Assembly (NCBI GenBank): GCA_964639525.1
Contig: CAZXDS010000016.1
Span: 1 to 31,675 of the forward strand
Reading direction: 5' to 3'
Length of the DNA: 31,675 bases
Source: CAZXDS01 sp964639525
GTDB taxonomy: Bacteria; Bacteroidota; Ignavibacteria; Ignavibacteriales; Melioribacteraceae
Shown here: positions 16,270-24,004 of the stretch, piece after piece
Position numbering within the stretch: the stretch's first letter is position 1
Layout: each line of letters opens with the position of its first letter
Notes under the pieces: generated by a model
What the model was told of the DNA's origin: nothing
Databases searched by the model: none
What the model saw: only the letters and a program-made list of their open reading frames with translations
Translations under genes and position numbers: made by a program

Positions 16270-17133
16270 GTGAATAATACGGAAAATAAATTGAGAATGG
16301 CAACACAGTTTGAAGACGAAAAGAAATATCTTCATGCCCTGCAAATTTATGAACCGTTGGTTAATAATGATAAATATAAAAAAATTGCGTGTCTGCGTCT
16401 TTCAAATATTTATGAAAAACTGAATAATGCACAAAAAGCAAAACAATTACTTCAGTGCTACTGCGAAACTGAGCCTGATGATTATTCAGTAAAAAAATAT
16501 TTTGCTCACTTTTTGCTCCGCAATAAACTTTATGAAGATTGCCTCGCGGTGCTTTCGACAATTTCAAATGAAGAAAGCAGCGAAGTGTTTTTTCTTTCAG
16601 GTTATGCAAATTACAATCTTGGTGAATTTGAAATTGCTCAAATTAATTTTGATTCTTTTATCGAGAGTGAAAAAAAATCAGAATTATTGTTTGAGGCACA
16701 CCATTATCTGGCAAAAATATATTTAAATCAGGGTAATTTGGAAGAAGCTGAAAAAAGTACGTTATATTCAGAAAAATTATTTTCGCAAAATGCTGATTTA
16801 AAACAGACGCAGGCAATAATATTTTATTATAAAAAAATGTATAGACACGCTTACGAAAAAATACGCAGAGCTTTGGCTTTGAATGAGGCGGAACCAAGTT
16901 ATATGAAATGGGCAGGAAAGATTTTATTAAAAGTTGAGGATTATAAAAAAGCGGAAAATTATTTGAGGAATTATATCAATGTAACTGAACCCGATTCAGA
17001 ATTACTTACGTTACTCGGTTCAGCTTGCTTAAATACGGCTAAAATGGAAGAAGCAAGGTCTCTTTTTGAGCAAGCATTAGAAATTGATCCGCTAAATGAA
17101 AATGCGAAGAAAGGGATACTTAAATGCAGTTAA
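16270..17133 (+). CDS. tetratricopeptide-repeat protein
   Basis: A 287-residue helical protein made of TPR-like repeats. The clearest are near residues 15-50 (KKYLHALQIYEPLV), 115-150 (YNLGEFEIAQINFDSF), 150-180 (YLNQGNLEEAEKS), 220-245 (VEDYKKAENYL) and 250-283 (NTAKMEEARSLFEQALEIDPLNENAKKG). No signal peptide is seen, so it is probably cytosolic and a protein-binding scaffold; the partner is unknown. The start is taken as GTG 16270, 6 bp after guaA. ATG 16297 (ten residues less) is the alternative and neither has a clear ribosome site. Its 3' end nearly touches radC. Confidence 0.75.
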   Translation: MNNTENKLRMATQFEDEKKYLHALQIYEPLVNNDKYKKIACLRLSNIYEKLNNAQKAKQLLQCYCETEPDDYSVKKYFAHFLLRNKLYEDCLAVLSTISNEESSEVFFLSGYANYNLGEFEIAQINFDSFIESEKKSELLFEAHHYLAKIYLNQGNLEEAEKSTLYSEKLFSQNADLKQTQAIIFYYKKMYRHAYEKIRRALALNEAEPSYMKWAGKILLKVEDYKKAENYLRNYINVTEPDSELLTLLGSACLNTAKMEEARSLFEQALEIDPLNENAKKGILKCS

Positions 17134-17137
17134 AGCG

Positions 17138-17824
17138 ATGGCAGTATTAAAAATTAAAGATCTACCTTTTGATGACCGTCCGCGCGAAAAACTATTGTTG
17201 CGGGGTGTTCAAAGTTTAAGCGATGCTGAACTACTTGCAATTCTTTTGCGTACAGGGCTTAAAGGTAAATCGGTAGTTCAAGTTGCCCAAGAAATATTAC
17301 AAGAAGAAGGCTCGCTTTCTACACTGGCAAGCAAATCTGTAGAATCGTTAACTAAGTATGATGGGATTGGTAAGGATAAAGCTGCTACACTTGTAGCCGC
17401 TTTTGAAATTGTACGCCGAGTGGAATCAAACATTCAGTGGTATCAAAAGAAACGTATTACGGAGCCAAAAGATGTTGCTGAAATGTTTATTCCAATTTTA
17501 AGGGATGAAGTACAAGAAAAATTTGTTGTAATATGTTTAAATGCAGCAAATAACATTTTAAAATATAAAGCTATTTTTACAGGTACATTAAACTCAAGTG
17601 TGGTTCATTCAAGGGAAATATTTAAATTTGCTATTGAAAACAATTCGGCAAATATAATTTTAATGCACAACCATCCAAGCGGCAATTGTGAACCAAGCAG
17701 AGAAGATATTGCGATTACAAAAACAATTGTTGAAGCAGGAAAAATAATTGACATTAAAGTATTCGACCACATAATTCTTGCTGGTAATAATTTTAGCAGT
17801 TTTGTTGAGAGAAAACTATTATAA
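17138..17824 (+). CDS. radC: RadC family JAB-domain protein
   Basis: A 228-residue RadC-family protein. The N-terminal half has the family start LPFDDRPREKLLLRG and a helix-hairpin-helix-like region (LSDAELLAILLRTG, then YDGIGKDKAATL). The C-terminal JAB/MPN domain has H177, H179 and D190 in HNHPSGNCEPSREDI, a complete JAMM metal site. Despite its name the family has no proven repair role in most bacteria; a DNA-linked metalloprotease or nuclease activity is often guessed. I chose ATG 17138, 4 bp after the TPR stop, because the family sequence starts there. An ATG at 17096 in the same frame lies inside the TPR gene and would add 14 unlike residues. Confidence 0.9.
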   Translation: MAVLKIKDLPFDDRPREKLLLRGVQSLSDAELLAILLRTGLKGKSVVQVAQEILQEEGSLSTLASKSVESLTKYDGIGKDKAATLVAAFEIVRRVESNIQWYQKKRITEPKDVAEMFIPILRDEVQEKFVVICLNAANNILKYKAIFTGTLNSSVVHSREIFKFAIENNSANIILMHNHPSGNCEPSREDIAITKTIVEAGKIIDIKVFDHIILAGNNFSSFVERKLL

Positions 17825-17881
17825 ATTTTAGTATATTTAAAAATTAAAAAAGTTTACGAAACTCTTTATTTTAAGTAGTTG

Positions 17882-17887
17882 TATAAT
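17882..17887 (+). promoter_or_regulatory. possible -10 box for the lipoprotein/LysM operon
   Basis: A perfect TATAAT lies 35 bp upstream of the lipoprotein ATG, preceded directly by TG. I see no good -35 hexamer at normal spacing. The strong ribosome sites of both downstream genes suggest high expression, which would fit a real promoter here. Confidence 0.33.
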
Positions 17888-17922
17888 ATTTCAAATAATT
17901 ATCAATCAATCAGAGGATACAA

Positions 17923-18198
17923 ATGAACAAAACTAGAAAGTCGCTCAGCCTCTTGTTAGCATCTTTATTTCTTGTGGGAACAATTGGAATTACAAGTTGT
18001 AGCGGTGTTAACGAGGAAGAAATGGCTCAGCTTGAAGCTCTAAGAGCCGAAGTAAGTTCACTACAAAAAGATGCTAATTATCTTAAGAGTGAAAAAACAA
18101 AGCTTGAACGTGAAATTGCAGAAAAAAATGCAAAATTAGCACAATGCGAAAAAGAGATTGCAAATACTAAAGCAAATCTAAACAAAATTGGTAAATAG
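17923..18198 (+). CDS. small coiled-coil lipoprotein
   Basis: A 91-residue exported lipoprotein. The signal sequence runs to a lipobox GITSC, with the acylated cysteine near residue 26. The mature ~65 residues are an almost unbroken charged coiled coil (MAQLEALRAEVSSLQKD, then LKSEKTKLEREIAEKNAK) and contain one further cysteine. The size and design recall Lpp-type or trimeric coiled-coil envelope lipoproteins, but no covalent peptidoglycan-attachment lysine can be assigned with confidence. Ribosome site AGAGGA precedes the ATG. The LysM gene follows 25 bp later with another strong site, so the two are probably made together and act in the periplasm. Confidence 0.82.
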   Translation: MNKTRKSLSLLLASLFLVGTIGITSCSGVNEEEMAQLEALRAEVSSLQKDANYLKSEKTKLEREIAEKNAKLAQCEKEIANTKANLNKIGK

Positions 18199-18223
18199 AA
18201 ATTTTAACCTAACGGAGGAAATA

Positions 18224-18907
18224 ATGAAGAAATTATTGTTAAGTGTCTTAACACTTATGTTGCTTTTCTCTGCAAGTCTTTTCGCACAAGATAATGAAAT
18301 GACATCAGAGCAATGGCAAAATGAAATTAATTCTTTAACTGCTAAAAAATCAGCTCTTACAAAAGAGATTAGCATGCTAAAGAGCCAAATAAATGATCTT
18401 AAAGAACAAAGTGCAGGAATAACATCTGCAGAAGATTGCCAAAATAAATTGTACACAACCGTTGAATCAAATAATGCAAGTGTTGACAATTTTAGAAATA
18501 TGGTTAATGCACTTGCAGCTAACGTTGATGCAAGAACAATGCCCAAAAAAGATCGTCAGGCTGAATTGGATAAATTGCAGGCTAGTAAAATGAGTGCACT
18601 TCCTGAATTTTATGACATACTCCATAATCAACTAGGAAGAAAATTGGATGCTTGGGAAGTTAAACCTGAAGTTGTGCTTTACTCGGTTGTTCGTGGCGAT
18701 AATTTATGGAATATCGCTAAAAAACCGGAACATTACGGAAACGGTTTTGCTTGGCCTAAAATCTATAGTGCCAACAAGGATCAAATTAAAAATCCTGATT
18801 TAATTTATCCAAAACAAGTTTTTAAAATCCCCAGTTTAACTGAAGAGGAAAAAGCAAATTACGATAAAATTAGAAAAAATTATAAACCGGCACCAGCTCA
18901 AAGATAA
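18224..18907 (+). CDS. secreted LysM-domain protein with coiled coil
   Basis: A 227-residue exported protein. A signal peptide (about 1-20, ending SLFAQ) is followed by a coiled coil near 30-65 (LTAKKSALTKEISMLKSQ), a helical spacer, and a C-terminal LysM domain at about 155-210. The LysM runs from YSVVRGDNLWNIAKK to NPDLIYPKQVFKIP, the normal start and end of that fold. LysM binds peptidoglycan glycan chains, so this is likely a periplasmic cell-wall-bound protein. The start is ATG 18224, after GGAGG; the frame stays open to a TTG at 18188 but that would spoil the signal peptide. A strong terminator follows 40 bp after the stop. Confidence 0.88.
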   Translation: MKKLLLSVLTLMLLFSASLFAQDNEMTSEQWQNEINSLTAKKSALTKEISMLKSQINDLKEQSAGITSAEDCQNKLYTTVESNNASVDNFRNMVNALAANVDARTMPKKDRQAELDKLQASKMSALPEFYDILHNQLGRKLDAWEVKPEVVLYSVVRGDNLWNIAKKPEHYGNGFAWPKIYSANKDQIKNPDLIYPKQVFKIPSLTEEEKANYDKIRKNYKPAPAQR

Positions 18908-18947
18908 TTTTGTTTAATTTGATATCGAAGAACATTATTTAATTATT

Positions 18948-18982
18948 AGCCCTTTTCATTTGATTGGAAAGGGCTTTTTTTA
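18948..18982 (+). terminator. rho-independent terminator after the LysM gene
   Basis: A 10-bp stem (AGCCCTTTTC at 18948-18957 with GGAAAGGGCT at 18966-18975, one G-U pair), an 8-nt loop and a run of seven T. This is a classic intrinsic terminator. It ends the lipoprotein/LysM operon and isolates phoH, whose ribosome site starts only a few bases later. Confidence 0.87.
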
Positions 18983-18987
18983 TTTTT

Positions 18988-18993
18988 AGGAGG
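18988..18993 (+). promoter_or_regulatory. strong Shine-Dalgarno placing the phoH start at ACG
   Basis: AGGAGG overlaps the in-frame stop TAG (18987-18989) and ends 5 nt before ACG 18999. No ATG, GTG or TTG in the phoH frame lies within normal distance. The site therefore decides where the gene starts. Confidence 0.75.
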
Positions 18994-18998
18994 AAAAT

Positions 18999-19961
18999 AC
19001 GCAAACGGAAAAAGTATTTAAAATTGAAAATACGGATCAAATTTCACTGCTTGGTTTTAATGATGCAAATATAAAACCGATTCAAGACAGATTTAATGTT
19101 GCACTTACTATTCGAGGTGAGGAGGTTCACCTTAAGGGCGATGAAAAGGAAATTAATGCAGTTGAAAAAGTTTTTAAGGAAATGATTTATGTGCTGAACA
19201 CAACCGGTAAATTAAAAGTTGAGGATGTTGTAACAATAATTAGTCTAACAGTTAACGGTAAAGAAATTGTAAGTCAAAGTGAATATGATAACATAGTTCT
19301 CTATTCGAAAAAAGATACGATTAAGGCAAGAACTCCTAACCAAAAAGTGTATTTGAACGAAGTTAGAAAAAATGATATCTGTTTCGCAATCGGTCCGGCC
19401 GGAACCGGCAAAACTTATCTTGCGGTTGCTTTTGCTGTTTCCTCGCTAAAGAAAGGTGAAGTGAAGAAAATTGTGCTCGCACGTCCTGCCGTTGAAGCCG
19501 GTGAAAGTTTAGGATTTTTGCCGGGTGACTTTAGGGATAAAATTGATCCCTATCTTCGTCCGCTTTACGATGCTCTAAATGATATGCTGCCTTCAGAGCA
19601 GTTAAAATCTTATGTTGAAAAAGATATTATTGAAATTGTTCCTTTGGCATATATGCGCGGCAGAACGTTGAATAATTCTTTTGTGATTTTGGACGAAGCA
19701 CAAAACTCGACCGGAATGCAGATGAAAATGTTTCTCACTCGGCTTGGACCAAATTCAAAAGCCATCATTACAGGAGACACTACACAAATTGACTTACCTT
19801 CAAACACTCAAAGCGGATTAAAACAAGTGGAATCAATACTAAAAAACGTTGATGGTGTTTCATTTGTTTATTTTGAAAAGAAAGATGTTGTTCGCCATAA
19901 GTTGGTTAAAGATATTATTAACGCTTATGAAAAATTTGGAAATGGGAAAAATAAAAATTAG
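18999..19961 (+). CDS. phoH: PhoH family ATPase, apparent ACG start
   Basis: A PhoH-like P-loop protein of about 320 residues when read from ACG 18999. The coding frame is open from 18990 after TAG at 18987-18989. The translated stretch from 19002 to 19181 is the family's N-terminal region, with ISLLGFNDANIKPIQDRF and the I-x-x-x-G-D-E strand. AGGAGG at 18988-18993 ends 5 nt before the ACG. The first in-frame ATG, 19182, would delete this conserved region and has no comparable site. The ATPase core has GPAGTGKT at 132-139, ARPAVEAGESLGFLPGD, and Walker B VILDEAQNS, all intact. PhoH proteins are often linked with RNA metabolism and with ybeY; ybeY is in this window but 12 kb away. The ACG could be real or a sequence error. 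Confidence 0.9.
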   Translation, partial: TQTEKVFKIENTDQISLLGFNDANIKPIQDRFNVALTIRGEEVHLKGDEKEINAVEKVFKEMIYVLNTTGKLKVEDVVTIISLTVNGKEIVSQSEYDNIVLYSKKDTIKARTPNQKVYLNEVRKNDICFAIGPAGTGKTYLAVAFAVSSLKKGEVKKIVLARPAVEAGESLGFLPGDFRDKIDPYLRPLYDALNDMLPSEQLKSYVEKDIIEIVPLAYMRGRTLNNSFVILDEAQNSTGMQMKMFLTRLGPNSKAIITGDTTQIDLPSNTQSGLKQVESILKNVDGVSFVYFEKKDVVRHKLVKDIINAYEKFGNGKNKN

Positions 19962-19968
19962 GGCATGT

Positions 19969-19994
19969 GTTCCTTCGAAAACGGAACCTTTCTT
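19969..19994 (+). terminator. weak stem-loop with T-rich tail after phoH
   Basis: GTTCC at 19969-19973 can pair with GGAAC at 19983-19987 around a 9-nt loop, followed by CTTTCTTTT. The 5-bp stem is short for an intrinsic terminator. The rest of the 228-bp region up to gapA is AT-rich, with no gene or clear promoter seen. Confidence 0.35.
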
Positions 19995-20189
19995 TTATTA
20001 TTCGAATTCAATTTAAATAATGGAAGAGAGAAAACAGGTTACCAAATAGAATTTTGTTTATCAAAGTTTAACTCAAAAATAACAATCATACAAAAAATAT
20101 TTAAAATTATTCCTACAAATTGAATAACTTTATAATTCTAAATTATGAAATTATTATACAAATAGAATAAATTAATTGGAGGTTATACA

Positions 20190-21185
20190 ATGGCAGTAAA
20201 AGTCGGGATTAATGGATTTGGAAGAATCGGACGCTTGGTTTTCAGAAGAGGATTGGAACTGGGCGGTATTGAATTTGTTGGGATTAACGATTTAACAGAT
20301 GCAAAAACTTTAGCACATCTTGTTAAATATGATTCAGTTCACGGAAAATTTAAAGGCGAAGTTCATGCTGAAGATAATCATTTGGTAGTAAACGGTAGCA
20401 AAATAAAAATTACTGCTGAAAGAGATCCTTCTAAATTAAACTGGAGAGAACTTGGAGTTGATGTTGTGATTGAATCGACCGGAGCTTTTAGAACAAAAGA
20501 ATTGTGCATGAAACATGTCGAAGCCGGTGCAAATAAAGTTATCCTTACTGTTCCGCCAAAAGGCGATGTTGATGCAATGGTAGTTCTTGGTGTTAACGAA
20601 GAAGTTCTTACTGGCGATGAGAAAGTTGTATCAAATGCTTCATGTACAACTAACTGCCTCGCACCAATGGTTAAAGTATTAAATGATACTTTCGGTTTGG
20701 ATAAAGGTTTTATGACAACTGTTCACTCATACACAAATGACCAGAGAATTTTAGACTTTCCCCATTCTGATTTAAGAAGAGCACGTTCCGCTGCAGTTTC
20801 AATTATTCCTACAACTACCGGGGCTGCAAAGGCAGTTGGAAAAATTATTCCTGAACTTGCCGGTAAATTAGACGGGATGGCAATGCGAGTTCCTACGCCA
20901 GACGGCTCAATTACTGATCTCGTAGTAATACTTAAAAAAGAAACTACAATCGAAGAAGTGAATGCTGCATTCAAATCTGCTTCCGAAAATGGTTTGAAAG
21001 GTGTTATGGAATATTCAGATGAACCGCTTGTATCGGCTGATATTGTCGGTAATCCACATTCAAATATTTTTGATTCCCTTTCCACAATGGTGCAGGGTAA
21101 TATGGTTAAGGTTGTTGGCTGGTATGATAATGAATGGGGCTACTCTTCTAGGGTTGTTGATTTATTATTAAAAATTGGTAAGTAA
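20190..21185 (+). CDS. gapA: glyceraldehyde-3-phosphate dehydrogenase, type I
   Basis: A 331-residue glycolytic GAPDH of normal length. The N-terminal Rossmann motif is INGFGRIGRLVFR. The catalytic cysteine is C152 in SNASCTTNCLAP and its partner histidine is H179 in TVHSYTNDQ. RAAR-type substrate binding (DLRRARSAA) and the C-terminal WYDNEWGYSSRV are present. It converts glyceraldehyde-3-phosphate with phosphate and NAD to 1,3-bisphosphoglycerate. The strong GGAGG 8 nt before ATG fits high expression. pgk, the next glycolytic step, lies just downstream, but a strong terminator separates them, so most transcripts may carry gapA alone. Confidence 0.97.
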   Translation: MAVKVGINGFGRIGRLVFRRGLELGGIEFVGINDLTDAKTLAHLVKYDSVHGKFKGEVHAEDNHLVVNGSKIKITAERDPSKLNWRELGVDVVIESTGAFRTKELCMKHVEAGANKVILTVPPKGDVDAMVVLGVNEEVLTGDEKVVSNASCTTNCLAPMVKVLNDTFGLDKGFMTTVHSYTNDQRILDFPHSDLRRARSAAVSIIPTTTGAAKAVGKIIPELAGKLDGMAMRVPTPDGSITDLVVILKKETTIEEVNAAFKSASENGLKGVMEYSDEPLVSADIVGNPHSNIFDSLSTMVQGNMVKVVGWYDNEWGYSSRVVDLLLKIGK

Positions 21186-21207
21186 AAAATTTAATTATTT
21201 AAATTTA

Positions 21208-21246
21208 AAGACGCAAAATGTCAATTGATAATTTGCGTCTTTTTTA
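21208..21246 (+). terminator. rho-independent terminator between gapA and pgk
   Basis: A perfect 10-bp stem (AAGACGCAAA at 21208-21217 with its complement at 21232-21241), a 14-nt loop and about six T at the end. It lies 23 bp before the pgk ATG, so pgk must rely on readthrough or on a promoter overlapping this region. gapA and pgk expression are probably set at different levels. Confidence 0.85.
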
Positions 21247-21268
21247 TTATTAGGGAAATAGGTGCGGC

Positions 21269-22465
21269 ATGAATAAGCTAACAATTGATGATATTCAATT
21301 AAGAGGGAATCGTGTATTAACACGTGTAGATTTTAACGTTCCGTTAGATTCTCAGCAAAATATAACGGATGATATTCGTATTAAATCTGCTTTGCCGACA
21401 ATTAATAAAATTATCTCGGAAGGCGGAAGGGTAGTGTTATTGAGTCATCTCGGGCGACCAAAGGGGAAAGTTGTTGCTGAAATGAGTCTCAAACCTGTTG
21501 CAGACAGATTAGCTGAGTTATTGAATAAGCCTGTTAGGTTTGCAAATGATTGTGTCGGCTCCGAAGTAAATGATCTAATAAATTCAATGAAAAACGGTGA
21601 TGTTGTTCTATTGGAAAATTTAAGATTTCACGAAGAGGAAACTGACAACGATAAGGATTTTGCCAAGCAGCTTGCACAGTTTGGAGATGTTTATATTAAT
21701 GATGCTTTTGGAACCGCTCACCGTGCTCATGCTTCAACAGAAGGTGTAACGCATTTTATTAAGTATTGTGCAGCAGGATATCTAATGCAGAAAGAGTTGG
21801 ATTATCTTGGACAAGCTGTTGTCGAACCGATCCGCCCGTTTACTGCAATTCTCGGCGGAGCAAAAATTTCAGGCAAGATTGATGTTATTCAAAATTTATT
21901 TTCTAAAGTTGACAATCTTATTATCGGTGGTGGAATGGCGTTTACGTTTTTCAAAGCGATGGGATATGAAATTGGTAAATCGTTGTTGGAAACTGAAAAA
22001 TTGAATTTGGCAAAACAGATTTTGGAAAAAGCAAAATCATCCGATACAAAATTACTATTACCTAAAGACGTGATTGTTGCAGAGGAATTTGATAATAATT
22101 CTCCTTCGGAAGTTGTTGAAATTAGTTCAATTTCTGCTAACAAAATGGGTTTGGATATTGGACCGGAAAGTATTAGAGAGTTTTCGGAGATAATAAAAAA
22201 TAGCAAAACAGTTGTGTGGAACGGACCTATGGGGGTTTTTGAATTTGATAATTTTGCCAAAGGAACATTTTCAATCGTGGAAGCACTTGTTGAAGCTACG
22301 GTCAACGGAGCTGTTACAATTGTCGGCGGAGGAGATTCTGCGGCTGCTATAAAAAGAGCAGGCCTTTCTGATAAAGTCTCTCATGTTTCTACAGGCGGTG
22401 GTGCTTCTTTGGAGTTCCTTGAAGGCAAAGTTCTTCCGGGTGTTGCTGCCTTGTCTGATAGATAG
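21269..22465 (+). CDS. pgk: phosphoglycerate kinase
   Basis: A 398-residue cytosolic PGK of normal length. The N-domain carries TRVDFNVPLD and LLSHLGRPKG for 3-phosphoglycerate binding, with LLENLRFHEEE and NDAFGTAHRAHAST. The C-domain has FTAILGGAKISGKI, the nucleotide-site GPMGVFE and the late GGGDSAAAIKRAG and STGGGASLEFLEGK. It transfers the acyl phosphate of 1,3-bisphosphoglycerate to ADP, following gapA. AGGTG lies 4 nt before the ATG, a modest ribosome site compared with that of gapA. The gene is followed by a hairpin and 168 bp without genes. Confidence 0.97.
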   Translation: MNKLTIDDIQLRGNRVLTRVDFNVPLDSQQNITDDIRIKSALPTINKIISEGGRVVLLSHLGRPKGKVVAEMSLKPVADRLAELLNKPVRFANDCVGSEVNDLINSMKNGDVVLLENLRFHEEETDNDKDFAKQLAQFGDVYINDAFGTAHRAHASTEGVTHFIKYCAAGYLMQKELDYLGQAVVEPIRPFTAILGGAKISGKIDVIQNLFSKVDNLIIGGGMAFTFFKAMGYEIGKSLLETEKLNLAKQILEKAKSSDTKLLLPKDVIVAEEFDNNSPSEVVEISSISANKMGLDIGPESIREFSEIIKNSKTVVWNGPMGVFEFDNFAKGTFSIVEALVEATVNGAVTIVGGGDSAAAIKRAGLSDKVSHVSTGGGASLEFLEGKVLPGVAALSDR

Positions 22466-22473
22466 AGACAGTT

Positions 22474-22487
22474 TAATTGTACAATTA
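22474..22487. repeat. 14-bp perfect palindrome after pgk
   Basis: TAATTGTACAATTA reads the same on both strands and starts 8 bp after the pgk stop. It could be a protein-binding operator or a short hairpin. In AT-rich DNA such a palindrome may also occur by chance. Confidence 0.4.
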
Positions 22488-22509
22488 TTTAATTATTGTG
22501 TGCAGCATG

Positions 22510-22538
22510 GTTTTGTTTGTGATGAATTGAAACAAAAC
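22510..22538. terminator. stem-loop in the pgk-rhomboid intergenic region
   Basis: GTTTTGTTT at 22510-22518 pairs perfectly with AAACAAAAC at 22530-22538 around an 11-nt loop, and two more wobble pairs extend the base. No T run follows, so it is a weak intrinsic terminator at best. It may be an RNA-end-protecting hairpin after pgk. Confidence 0.4.
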
Positions 22539-22633
22539 TGTTAATAGATTAGTCCAAAGGAATGGGTTTTGCTGATTTTTGTATTAAGAAAAATTAATAG
22601 TATATTAGAAATTTATTAGAGTAGGATTTATAG

Positions 22634-23584
22634 ATGGGATACGGTTCAAGAGATTATTACAGACCTTCAGGTCTCGGCGGATTTTCGATGTTTCCGCCGG
22701 TTCTTAAAAAAATTATTATTGTAAATGTAGTTGTCTTTTTTATTCAGATGATTTTTGATAATTTATCTTTTGGAGGCACTCCGGGATGGTATATCTTAAA
22801 TAGATATTTTGCACTCAATCCAATTGCCGGTGTTGACCAAGCGGGACAAGCATTTAATTTTCAAATATGGCAATTAATTACATTCCAATTTATGCACGGC
22901 GGCTTCGGGCATATCTTTTTTAATATGCTGATGCTGTGGATGTTTGGAATGGAAATTGAGAACATAATGGGCTCGCAGAAATTTTTAGTTTTTTATCTTG
23001 CTGCCGGAATTGGAGGCGGATTAGTACAGGCTTTTATTAGTCCGATTTTTGTTGGTGGCGGTGCTCCTACAATCGGTGCTTCCGCCGGTGTTTTTGGTGT
23101 GATGTTTGCTTTTGCTATGTATTTTCCTGATAGACTTATTTATCTGTATTTCCTAATTCCCGTAAAAGCTAAATATTTAATCGGTTTTATGGTTCTTATT
23201 GAATTTTTCTCTGTAGGAAACCAATCGATGGTAGCCCATTTAGCCCATATTGGTGGTATCGTGACTGCTTTTATATTTATAATGTTGGATCGAAAACAAA
23301 AAATTAATGTTAATAGCTGGATAAATTCATTTAAAAATTTGTTTTCAAAGAATAAAAAAAATCCGTATAATTCATTCAAAAACAAAACTTTCCGTTTTAC
23401 AAAACAGAGTGATGGCGAAATACAAGATGCACAATTTTTTGATATAAATGATAAAAGTGGAAAAAGTAAAAAGCCAAGTCAAGAACAAATTGATCAAATA
23501 TTGGATAAAATTAGTCAGAGTGGATATCAAAATTTAACGGAGAAAGAAAAGAAAATACTTTTTGAAGCTAGTAAATATGATTAA
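22634..23584 (+). CDS. rhomboid family intramembrane serine protease
   Basis: A 316-residue membrane protein. After a ~20-residue Gly/Tyr/Ser-rich N-terminus there are about six membrane spans between residues 27 and 220. HGGFGHIFFNMLMLW is the conserved second-span region with the oxyanion-stabilising H/N. The nucleophile is S150 in GASAGVFG, and the base is the histidine of AHIGG (H205), so the protease should be active. The C-terminal ~95 residues are soluble, basic then acidic, ending in a small helical segment (SQEQIDQILDKISQSGYQNL) that recurs in Bacteroidota homologues. The target is unknown. The last codons overlap the downstream lipoprotein start by 8 bp. Confidence 0.92.
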   Translation: MGYGSRDYYRPSGLGGFSMFPPVLKKIIIVNVVVFFIQMIFDNLSFGGTPGWYILNRYFALNPIAGVDQAGQAFNFQIWQLITFQFMHGGFGHIFFNMLMLWMFGMEIENIMGSQKFLVFYLAAGIGGGLVQAFISPIFVGGGAPTIGASAGVFGVMFAFAMYFPDRLIYLYFLIPVKAKYLIGFMVLIEFFSVGNQSMVAHLAHIGGIVTAFIFIMLDRKQKINVNSWINSFKNLFSKNKKNPYNSFKNKTFRFTKQSDGEIQDAQFFDINDKSGKSKKPSQEQIDQILDKISQSGYQNLTEKEKKILFEASKYD

Positions 23585-23930
23585 ATTATCGCGATTAATA
23601 GTTGTAATTGTCGGTCTTTCAATTTTGATATCTGCATGCGCAGATAAAGAATTGATTGATAAACAAACAATGGCAAATGCGTATGTTGATATTTTAATTG
23701 TTAAGGAAAAATATCAATCTAACAGTGATTCATTAACGGTAAATCAAAAAAATATTTTTAAAAAATACGGTATAACCGAAAAAGAGTATGAAGCGACATT
23801 GAAATCATTTAAGTTTGATAAAGATGTTTGGACTGATTTTTTTAAAACTGTTTATTCAAGAATTGATTCGCTGAAAAGTAAAAAAGAACGATTGGCAAAA
23901 AAGCATATACATGTTGAAAAAAATAAATGA
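23577..23930 (+). CDS. DUF4296-like lipoprotein
   Basis: A 117-residue lipoprotein read from ATG 23577. A hydrophobic signal ends in the lipobox LISAC with C21 as the lipid anchor. The mature part has DKQTMANAYVDILIVKEKY and FKKYGITEKEYEATLKSF, the pattern of DUF4296, a small helical domain found mainly in Bacteroidota. No catalytic residues are seen and the function is unknown. A TTG at 23562 would add five residues and disturb the signal. Its overlap with the rhomboid gene makes a functional link possible, since both act at membranes, but this is a guess from position. Confidence 0.78.
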   Translation: MIKLSRLIVVIVGLSILISACADKELIDKQTMANAYVDILIVKEKYQSNSDSLTVNQKNIFKKYGITEKEYEATLKSFKFDKDVWTDFFKTVYSRIDSLKSKKERLAKKHIHVEKNK

Positions 23931-24004
23931 ATGTTTGAAGTATAAACATTGTAAATTGAACTTATACTATTAACCTGGCAACAATTCTAATTGCATAACG
24001 GCAA

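Noticed and set aside
17096..17137. radC extended upstream to ATG 17096
   Set aside because: The extra residues lie inside the TPR gene, have no family likeness, and the ATG at 17138 begins the conserved RadC sequence.
19182..19961. phoH read from its first ATG
   Set aside because: It would drop about 61 residues of the conserved N-terminal region, which is encoded in frame directly upstream after a strong ribosome site.
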